Part shown: piece by piece, positions 58,401-64,000 of the stretch
Layout: every line of letters starts with the position of its first letter
Position numbering within the stretch: position 1 is the first letter of the stretch
Assembly: GCF_910594005.1 (NCBI RefSeq)
Contig: NC_057828.1
Location: 6,956,235-7,020,234, forward strand
Reading direction: 5' to 3'
Origin: Cervus elaphus
Taxonomy: Eukaryota > Chordata > Mammalia > Artiodactyla > Cervidae
DNA: 64,000 nucleotides
The notes under the pieces: model-generated
The model's input: only the letters and a program-made list of their open reading frames with translations
The model's database searches: none
What the model was told of the DNA's origin: nothing
Position numbers and translations under genes: made by a program

Positions 58401-60281
58401 CCTCCCCGCTCCTGTCTGCTGTGGTCCTCACAGTCCCTCGGGGAAGCGGCCTTGGGGCCCACCACACCCCCACAGGCCTGCACTAGCTCCTTCCTCCCGC
58501 AGGTTGGACCCTGACGGCATCAACCTCCTGAGCGGCCTCCTCCTGGTGAGTGTGCTCCCCGCTGGCCGGGGCCCAGCAGGCAGGGAGCTGAGCCTCAGGA
58601 CGACACCCTGGCCCCCAGCCCCAGCCCCGGGCCCGGCTTGGGGCTCCCTGGGACCCCCAGCCCCCGGCCTCCCCAGACTTCAGAGCAGGCGTGCTCCAAA
58701 CGGAAACCCCAGTTCAAACCCTAGCTGCGTAGCCGTGGGCAGGTTACAGAACTTAGCTGTGCCTCGCTTCGCTCAACTGCACAGTAGAATCACTCACAGC
58801 TTGTAAGAGGGATAAAGTGAGGTTGTTGAAGACACTTTGAACGATGTGTGTCTTGCGTAAGCCCACGGCAAGGGTGGTGGTTGCTGTTCCTTGTTAGCAT
58901 TGCTGGTACTCACGTTATAACTGTGTATGCTTTCGCATCTGTGTCTCCATCCCCAAAGGAGATCATCCTCTTTAAGTCCCACGTCTGGTTCTCTCCTGGT
59001 GGCTGGGGACCTGGGACCCTGGGCTCTGGGCCGGTCTTGAGCTGGGCTAGCAGCTGACCCCAGGGGTTGCTCAGCTCAGACTGGCCCTCCATCTGGGCCA
59101 GGGGACTTAGCCTAGAGGTCCCTGCAGCCGCCCCTCTCTGCCTTTCAGTATGAATCCAAGAGCCGCGTGTCAGCAGAGGCGGCACTGAGGCACCCCTACT
59201 TCCGGTCTCTGGGGGAGCGTGTGCACCAGCTTGAAGACAGTGAGTGTGAAGGGGAGGCTGGGGGGGCCTCCCTGGACCGGGGAGCGGGGCAGTGGGTCTG
59301 GGGGAGGAGGGAGCAGAGCCCAGAGCCCAGGGCCCAGGTCTGGCTGAGCATCCTGGCTCCTCCTCCCCGGGTTTTCCTTCGTAACGAGGGGAGCAAACCC
59401 GGTTATCCTGGGGCTGCCAGCCCCGACTGAAGGGGTGCTCCCAGCTCCCCGCGCGTGATGGGCGAGGGGCCGCAGACTGCAAGACAAGACCTGTTCACTG
59501 AGCCATTTCCTGGCCTGTGCCCTCTCTGCCCACAGCCGCCTCCCTCTTCTCCCTGAAGGAGATCCAGCTCCAGAAGGACCCCGGCTACCGGGGCCTGGCC
59601 TTCCAGCAGCCAGGTAGGGGCCTGTCCTCCCCACTGCTCACTCCTACTAGAGGAGGCCAGGGCGGGCAGCGCTTGCCTCCCCGAGGAACAGAGATAGGGC
59701 CGAGAGACGGGGGATCCTCTCTTCCGGGGGCCTGCAGGGAGCCGGGCAGGGCCGGTTTCCCTATCTCCTGCCCAGGCTTCCTCCCTGTGTGTTCCTCCTC
59801 AACCCCCAGTCCAGACAGAACAACGCATCTGACAGTAGCCCCAGGAAGGTGCGCTCATTTCCTGGTGCCTTCTCTGGGCAAATTCTGAGCTCTGTATGTA
59901 GCTTCTATCCTGGGAGAACTGTGCTCATTTCCAGGCTAGCTGATGGCCTCAGATGTGATAAGTGCTTTCCACGTAGCATCTTATTTAATCCTAAAATTTT
60001 CCTTGAAGTTGATACCATTGGCTAGCACTCCCCATTTCTCAGGCAAGGAGACTGAGGCTCTGGGAGGTTGAGTTGCAGTTTCACACAGCTGGTGAGCAGA
60101 AGGGATGGGATTAGACCTCAGGACTGACCAGCTCCCGAGTGCATACTCTTGCTGGCTCTGGCAGAGCAGTCCGCCCCTGCTGATCTCAGGCGAACTTGGC
60201 CCCCGCCTGCTCCTTGCAGCCCCACATCTTTCCTTCCGTTTTCCAGGGCGAGGGAAAAACCGTCGGCAGAGCATCTTCTGA
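52301..60281 (+). CDS. CDK18: Cyclin-dependent kinase 18 (PCTAIRE-3), 15 coding exons, complete
   Basis: Serine/threonine kinase of the PCTAIRE branch of the CDK family. Coding exons: 52301-52424, 52592-52731, 53320-53445, 54208-54264, 55230-55344, 55473-55567, 55879-55941, 56875-56998, 57095-57215, 57979-58076, 58286-58391, 58503-58545, 59149-59239, 59536-59613, 60247-60281. They total 1,416 nt (471 residues plus TGA), close to the roughly 472-474 residues I recall for human CDK18. All introns are GT/AG and phases match. The N-terminal arm is residues 1-140 and the kinase domain about 141-422. It shows the glycine loop G148-V155, ATP lysine K170, PCTAIRE helix 181-187, HRD 260-262, N267 and DFG 280-282. 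S295 sits where CDK2 has its activating threonine. The tail ends KNRRQSIF. Family knowledge: active with cyclin A2 or cyclin Y-type partners, stimulated by PKA at Ser12. CDK16 and CDK17 are excluded by the N-terminal sequence. No disabling change seen. Confidence 0.97.
52592..52731 (+). CDS. CDK18: CDK18 exon 3
   Basis: Enters in phase 1 after TTCAG and encodes residues 42-88, ending at FSME. Donor GTGAGG at 52732. It is part of the low-complexity N-terminal arm, with Ser-Pro/Thr-Asp residues and a second RRFS basophilic motif (Ser86). The preceding intron is only 167 bp. Confidence 0.95.
52795..52990 (+). mobile_element. MIR SINE in CDK18 intron 3
   Basis: GGTTCAAATCCCAGCTCTGC, GAGCAGGTTACTCAGCCTCT, ATTCCTGGTACACAGCAAGG: almost complete forward MIR. 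A short reverse MIR follows at 53060-53160. Confidence 0.78.
53320..53445 (+). CDS. CDK18: CDK18 exon 4
   Basis: 42 codons in phase 0 (residues 89-130), between acceptor CTGCAG and donor GTGAGT. It encodes DISKRLSLPMDIRLPQEF and a third basophilic site, RRAS (Ser129), a segment well conserved among PCTAIRE kinases. Confidence 0.96.
53446..54207 (+). other. CDK18: CDK18 intron 4
   Basis: 762 bp, donor GTGAGT, acceptor CTCAG. 53735-53850 resembles a decayed hAT-type element (AAAACACAGATTCTGATCCC, GGTGGTGGGTCCCGGGAATC). The rest is unremarkable. Confidence 0.55.
54208..54264 (+). CDS. CDK18: CDK18 exon 5
   Basis: 19 codons in phase 0 (residues 131-149), acceptor CTCAG, donor GTAAGA. It encodes SDIGFGKLETYVKLDKLGE, the start of the kinase domain and the first glycine of the nucleotide-binding loop. 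Confidence 0.96.
54500..54690 (+). mobile_element. MIR SINE in CDK18 intron 5
   Basis: CCCAGCTCCACTGTTGGCTA, GTGCCTTGGTTTCCCCCTCT, TACCTCATGGGGTGCTGTGA: forward MIR. Confidence 0.72.
54999..55128 (-). mobile_element. Truncated BovA-type SINE in intron 5
   Basis: Minus orientation: AAGTCACTTCAGTCGTGTCC to GTGGGCTGCCATTTCCCCC. The tRNA head is missing. It ends about 100 bp before the exon 6 acceptor, close to the likely branch-point region. Confidence 0.88.
55230..55344 (+). CDS. CDK18: CDK18 exon 6: glycine loop, ATP lysine and PCTAIRE helix
   Basis: Residues 150-187 plus one base. It carries the rest of the glycine loop (GTYATV), the catalytic lysine in VALK (K170) and the family-defining PCTAIRE helix (181-187), whose last Glu pairs with the lysine. 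Phase 1 exit. The donor GTGCGC is weaker than its neighbours. Confidence 0.97.
55473..55567 (+). CDS. CDK18: CDK18 exon 7
   Basis: Completes Val188 and runs to residue 219 (VSLLRNLKHANIV to TLVFEYL), beta-strands 4-5 and the hinge. Donor GTGAGT lies about 10 bp before a 3-copy tandem repeat in intron 7. Confidence 0.96.
55578..55790 (+). repeat. Intron 7 tandem repeat, about 70 bp x 3
   Basis: Three GC-rich copies starting near 55578, 55648 and 55717, each with GGGGCTGC, CTGGCCC, CCTGTGCCCAGA and CCAG-rich parts. Copy 2 lacks some CpGs of copies 1 and 3. It fills most of the 311-bp intron and begins about 10 bp after the exon 7 donor. Confidence 0.88.
55879..55941 (+). CDS. CDK18: CDK18 exon 8
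   Basis: 21 codons in phase 0 (residues 220-240), DRDLKQYLDHCGNLMSMHNV then K, helix D region. Donor GTGAGA, followed about 20 bp later by the intron 8 minisatellite. Confidence 0.96.
55960..56500 (+). repeat. Intron 8 minisatellite, about 60 bp x 9
   Basis: Nine copies of a C-rich unit built from TAACCCTCCCC, CAGCACATCTGT and CCATGGACCGCCCC. Copies 2 and 4 resemble each other, as do 3 and 5 (CACTTCTAATA), implying duplication of a two-unit block of about 122 bp. It gives a glycine-rich open frame on the minus strand, not taken as a gene. Confidence 0.93.
56875..56998 (+). CDS. CDK18: CDK18 exon 9: catalytic loop
   Basis: Residues 241-281 plus one base. It contains the catalytic loop HRDLKPQN (H260-R261-D262, N267) and the first two residues of DFG (D280, F281). 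Phase 1 exit at GTGAGG. Confidence 0.97.
57095..57215 (+). CDS. CDK18: CDK18 exon 10: activation segment
   Basis: Completes Gly282 of DFG and encodes the activation segment. S295 replaces the CDK2 activating threonine, as in PCTAIRE kinases, and the APE-like motif reads RPPD. Ends in phase 2 inside Trp322; donor GTAAGC. Confidence 0.97.
57216..57978 (+). other. CDK18: CDK18 intron 10
   Basis: 763 bp. It contains AATAAA at 57294-57299, about 80 bp after the exon 10 donor, and an A/T-richer segment at 57470-57720. No repeat family recognised. Confidence 0.6.
57979..58076 (+). CDS. CDK18: CDK18 exon 11
   Basis: Completes Trp322, then GVGCIHYEMATGRPLFPGST up to L354; phase 1 exit. C-lobe helix F and the start of helix G. 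The donor is GTCAGT, lacking the usual purine at +3. Confidence 0.96.
58286..58391 (+). CDS. CDK18: CDK18 exon 12
   Basis: Residues 355-389 plus two bases; starts GTPTEETWPGV, the CDK insert region. Ends in phase 2 inside Arg390. Donor GTAGCC is weak (no G at +5). Confidence 0.95.
58503..58545 (+). CDS. CDK18: CDK18 exon 13
   Basis: Small 43-nt exon completing Arg390 and encoding 391-404 (LDPDGINLLSGLLL). Acceptor CGCAG, donor GTGAGT, phase 0 exit. Confidence 0.95.
58546..59148 (+). other. CDK18: CDK18 intron 13
   Basis: 603 bp. 58690-58800 looks like a decayed forward MIR (CCCCAGTTCAAACCCTAGCT, GTGGGCAGGTTACAGAACTT). Otherwise nothing recognised. Confidence 0.55.
59149..59239 (+). CDS. CDK18: CDK18 exon 14
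   Basis: Residues 405-434 plus one base: YESKSRVSAEAALRHPYF and the end of the kinase domain. Acceptor TTTCAG, donor GTGAGT. Confidence 0.96.
59536..59613 (+). CDS. CDK18: CDK18 exon 15
   Basis: Completes Thr435 and encodes ASLFSLKEIQLQKDPGYRGL to QQP, the C-terminal extension after the kinase domain. Acceptor CACAG, donor GTAGGG. Confidence 0.96.
59930..60125 (-). mobile_element. MIR SINE in CDK18 intron 15
   Basis: GCATCTTATTTAATCCTAAA, CCCCATTTCTCAGGCAAGGA, TTTCACACAGCTGGTGAGCA: reverse MIR, ending about 120 bp before the last coding exon. Confidence 0.75.
60247..60281 (+). CDS. CDK18: CDK18 exon 16: C-terminus and stop
   Basis: Completes Gly461, then RGKNRRQSIF and TGA at 60279-60281. 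Acceptor TTCCAG. The terminal RRQS is a further basophilic phosphorylation motif. Confidence 0.96.
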
Positions 60282-61655
60282 GCTGCGCCCGACCTGCTGT
60301 GGCCCGGGGGTGAGAGGTCACTCCATGCACAGCTGCGGTGGGATGGGGCCCACGCAGCCTCGGAGGACAGACGAGTGCGGGCTAGTGGCCGGCCCAGGAG
60401 ACCTCGGGCAGCCCTGCTGGCCGTGGCTGCTTCCTCTCCCTGCTTCCCACATGCCTCCCCGGTGGCCTTGGCCCAGACACCAACCCCTCCACCACCTGCC
60501 CTGAGGCCAGGCATGAGCTGCTTCCCTGGGAAGAGGCAGTGGGCAGAGAGGACCACAGGCACTTTCCCACCCTGAAACCCTCGGGCACCCGCGGGGAGAC
60601 CACACGGACCGGGGAGTCCAGAGGCCGAGCTGAGCGCTGTGCCCTGGACATGGGCACCACCGTGCCCCCCGACCTCCTGGGGGCCTGCCTGCCTGCCTGC
60701 CTGCCTCACCAGTTTGGTTGAGACCCTTTCAGGCCCCCTGGGAGCCCGCACATCTTCCCCCAGTTTCCCCTCCGAGGGCAGGAAGCGACATGGCACCTTG
60801 ACTGGGACCTTGGAACCCTGGGTGCCAACGTTTGTGCCAAAGCCCCTCCCACCTGAGGGGGCGGGTGTCTGCCAAGGGACAGAGCCACACCCCCTCTCCC
60901 ATCGCTCCGCTCCTCGCCAGGGGCCCTGTGTGCTGCTGGGGGCCCAGCCGAGTCCCTCGGGGCCCTGGCCCCCAGCCGCGCTCCTGAAGCTCGGAGGAGC
61001 CCGCCCTCCCCCCCAGTCTGAGCGGGATTGCCTTAAACTGCAGGCGGGAGAGCACGCACTGCCCTGGGAGCTCTGCCTCCCGCTCCTGCCTGTCTGCCCT
61101 CTCCCCAGAGCCCTTCCTGCTCATCATCCCTGGGTGCTGGTGGGTCCGCCCTGCACCAGCGTCCAGCGGGCAGCTCCCGGGTGTGCAGGCTCACCCTGAG
61201 CCTGGTGCCAGGCCGGCCCCAGCCCTGTGGTGTTGGCACAGCCTCCCTCCTCCTCCCCAGTGCCCGTGGCTCTGTCATTGCTCTGGCCTGCCTGGAGCCT
61301 CCCCATGCCCAGAGGAGACCGCGCCCACAGTCTGAGGTGCAGGAAGGTGGGATGGGATGGGGTCAGCTCTTACCCTGAGCCCCAGGGTACCGGGAGTGTG
61401 CAGGGCCGTGGCCCCCGAGAAGGCGCCTCTACCCACCTATGGAGCACGCCTCTTGTATTCCCAAAGTCTCAACACTGGGCTGGGTCTTAGATGTCAAGGC
61501 CAAAGGGAGGCCAGGCCGCCTGCCCAACCCCCTTCTGCCTGAGGAGCGGCCCTAGAGGGTCTTGGCTTCCCCATAAGTGCCCCCCCCCACCCCCCACCAC
61601 TGTACTGTGAATGTCCTGTGACTCAGCATAAAGACAGATAATATATTTAATTCAT
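60282..61655 (+). other. CDK18: CDK18 3' UTR (end approximate)
   Basis: GC-rich untranslated tail from the stop to a likely cleavage site near 61.65 kb. It contains a short CCTG run (about 60683-60704). The end is inferred from CATAAA at 61627-61632 and AATATA at 61640-61645; no canonical AATAAA was seen. Confidence 0.6.
61627..61645 (+). promoter_or_regulatory. CDK18: Probable CDK18 poly(A) signals
   Basis: CATAAA (61627-61632) and AATATA (61640-61645), both known minor hexamers, followed by T-rich sequence with TGTTGT. This is the only A/T-rich signal-like cluster within 1.5 kb of the stop. Confidence 0.5.
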
Positions 61656-62634
61656 GTTGTACAGAAAGGAGTGAGCAGTCTCCTGCACAAAAGCTGATGT
61701 TGACAAACTGATGCCAGAGGTGGAGGACGGAAGGGCCTCCCCAGGCCTCCTGAGTGCAGGCCGGGCCTGTGTCTGTGTAGATAAAGGGGGAGAGTTTGGT
61801 TAGTGTGTGTCCCTGAGCCCCCTCGGGGCCATGGGCATGGTGCCCTGTATTCTCCCTGCTGTGTTCTGGATGCTGCTGCCTGGGAATCAGTCCTGGGTAC
61901 CCTGGGGTAGGTGCAGGAGAGGCCTGGGGCTTGGTGCTCTCTGTAGCTGCCGTGGCCCGAGTTGCTGCCAGGGGTCCCGGGGAAGGGTCTGGGTTCTGTC
62001 TGATGTAGCTGACCTTTGTGCTCCCCCAACCGAGTGAGTCTCTGACCTCTTGGGAGGCAGGGAGGAAGGTGTAAGAGCGGGTTGATGTGGAGAATGGTCA
62101 AGGCCAGCACAGCAGAACTAGGGCACAGACCTCCAGTATTTCTGGCCCAACGGTAACTGCACAGACCTGACTCCTGTTCCCACTTCCCAGATGCCCCCTT
62201 ACCTTGGATCTGTTCACATCTCCTTTCACACTTACCTCCCAGAGTTCTCAGCGTCTTGCTGTTTTCCAGTTCAGTGTCCAGGTTTGTTCTCCCCAAGACC
62301 ACCCTGAGAATGTCGGGCTGCAAACCACGCCTCCTGGCTGTGTCTAATGCCTCACATCTGGCCGTGAGAACTTTCCAGTTTGCTGGCACGCGTGAGGGGC
62401 CAGCTGCTTCCCAGGGGAGGAAGCTTGTGTTGAGAGATTGGGTGGTGTGCCCCAAGACCATGGACGCAGAGGGTGGATCAGGGCCTGGTTCTCAACATTG
62501 ATTCTGCCAGCCTTAATCCCCTCACCTCCTACAGGCAGCCGGTCACCAAACTGGAGGGCAGGGGCCAGGAGCCACGTTGGTGGGGATCTGCATTGGGCTT
62601 TTGAAGTTGAATTTGGGAGGGGACGAGCAATACC

Positions 62635-62790
62635 TGAGGTTTGCTGAGCTCCCTACTCTGTGCCACCGCCTTGCGTCTCGTCAAAGCCTCACAGCAGCCC
62701 CCTTTCTGCCTGCTTTGCTGGTGAGGACAGTAAGGTTCCCCGGGGTTAAATGACCCGCCTGGGGTCCCACGGCGAATTAGAGGCCTGGTC
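62635..62790 (-). mobile_element. MIR SINE fragment, diverged
   Basis: GTCAAAGCCTCACAGCAGCC and GGTGAGGACAGTAAGGTTCC, with GGGGTCCCACGGCGAATTAG; decayed reverse MIR downstream of CDK18. Confidence 0.55.
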
Positions 62791-63339
62791 TGTCAGCCGC
62801 CGCAGCCGTGGGTCTTCACGGAGGGCAAAGAGGGAAGTGGGGCAGACTGGAGGAGAACACGGCAGGGAAGTTGGAGCAGACGCTGCTTCGCTGCAGCTCC
62901 TCTCGGGACTGGAGGCCACCGCTGTACCCCGGGCCGCAGCACACAGGGGTTCACGCAGGCGCTGGCCCCTTTGAGAGTCTGGAGGGGCAGGGCGGCTGCT
63001 CTTGCTGCGACAGCTCCTGTCCTCTCTGGAGGCAGAATGGGTCAGGGGGACTCTGGGGGTCTCTGTGCCGACATCACAGCACTCTGAGTTTCTGCCCCAG
63101 AGAGCTCCGGGGCGGAGTTGGGGGGGGGGGCCCAGGCCTCATGTGTAATCAGTGCCTGAGGAAAAAGGACGTTACTGGAGAAGGAAGCTTGGTGGCGTGA
63201 TGGTTGTGAGCGGTTGGGGCAGACAGGCCTTGAGGGCCGTCCTCAGCCTCTCCGGTGGCCCGACCACCACCGCCCGGGCCAGGTGTCCTGGGGCCTCTGT
63301 CTTCCGGGTGCCCCTCCATCGTTCTCATATGCCTCTCCC

Positions 63340-63445
63340 GAGCGGCGGCCCGCCCCCGGGCCGGAGCCCCTGGCCCAGCGTCCCCCGCAGCGGCGGCCCG
63401 CCCCCGGGCCGGAGCCCCTGGCCCAGCGTCCCCCGCAGCGGCTGA
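63340..63445 (+). repeat. CpG-rich tandem duplication, about 48 bp x 2
   Basis: Two near-identical copies containing CGGCGGCCCGCCCCCGGGCC, GGAGCCCCTGGCCC and CAGCGTCCCCCG, in the intergenic DNA downstream of CDK18. Confidence 0.9.
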
Positions 63446-64000
63446 CCATCTCCCCCTCTGGCCGCCCTTTGCCCTCCTCTGCCCCTGGGATGAGTCAGGA
63501 GTGCCTGGGGCACCCACGGCCTCTCCCTCCACCACACCAGGCTGTCCGCACGGGCACGGCGCCCTGCAGGGGCCCTCAGCTTCAGGAGGTTGGCTTCAGC
63601 GGTGGCTGCAGAGGGCGGCTGGGCTCCGTTCCGCAGCAACCCCACCCTGCCGGCCCTGGGGCTGCCTCTGCCCTTCCTGTGGCTCAGTCACGCCGTCCCT
63701 GTGGGCTGGGTCCAGTGGTCAGGGCTGCTGATCTGACCACGGGTCACCACCCTCTTTGCCTGCTGGGCTCCAGGTGTGGGACGCGTGCTGGACCTCCTTT
63801 GCTTCCTCCTTGAAGGAGCTCAGTTCCTTCTGGGCTATCTTTCCACCTTCACCTCTGCTCAGACCCCTGCTTCCTGTCTTGACGCAACGCAGCATCCTGA
63901 GAGCCCTCGTCTCCAGGGCAGACCTTCAGCCCTGGGAATTTGTCCTGGCTGGGAGCCAGCACGCCGAGTCGTGGGACTCCACACCCTCGCTTTGCAGCAA

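Larger units (their letters stand above)
61656..64000. other. Intergenic DNA downstream of CDK18
   Basis: A decayed MIR (62635-62790) and a CpG-rich duplication (63340-63445) are the only recognisable items. Chance open frames up to 269 codons on the minus strand carry no family motifs. In human the next gene on this side is MFSD4A, as I recall; no exon of it was recognised here. Confidence 0.5.

Noticed and set aside
61652..62461. 269-codon minus-strand open frame past the CDK18 3' UTR
   Set aside because: No recognisable domain or splice context; likely chance.

Overview
This window is nuclear DNA from a ruminant, most likely a bovid. The evidence is the interspersed repeats: many Bov-tA SINEs (tRNA-Glu head fused to BovA), several BovB (RTE-type) LINE pieces, CHR-type cetartiodactyl SINEs and a 5'-truncated L1, over a background of ancient MIR, L2, MER5A and L1M fragments. 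The species cannot be fixed from sequence alone.

The only protein-coding gene I can support is CDK18 (PCTAIRE-3, PCTK3) on the + strand. A TATA-less CpG-island promoter and a non-coding first exon end with a GTGAGT donor after 34660. A 17.6-kb first intron leads to the first coding exon, with ATG at 52301. Fifteen coding exons follow, all with GT/AG junctions and consistent phase, to a TGA at 60279-60281. They add up to 1,416 nt, or 471 residues. The kinase core is intact: glycine-rich loop, VALK lysine, PCTAIRE helix, HRD and DFG. The 3' UTR runs to about 61.65 kb. No frameshift or premature stop was seen.

Layout. 1-34.3 kb is upstream intergenic DNA with repeats, a roughly 0.4-kb G-rich minisatellite (14.56-14.95 kb), an isolated CpG-rich patch (13.27-13.73 kb) and a TAAT-rich possible enhancer (25.66-25.82 kb). 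34.3-34.76 kb is the CDK18 promoter and exon 1. 34.66-52.28 kb is intron 1, repeat-rich and ending in a 1.33-kb pyrimidine-rich minisatellite that stops about 14 bp before the acceptor of the first coding exon. 52.3-60.3 kb is the compact coding part, with two further minisatellites in introns 7 and 8. 60.3-61.65 kb is 3' UTR, and the rest is downstream intergenic DNA.

Most notable observations: three unrelated tandem arrays lie inside one kinase gene, one forming an extended pyrimidine tract at a constitutive splice acceptor; a BovB insertion at 21.54-21.79 kb has an inverted 5' part and a perfect 14-bp target duplication, typical of twin priming; and a clean L1 insertion has a perfect 21-bp target duplication. 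I found no sign of a wholly new gene system. The other long open frames are explained by repeat composition or chance.
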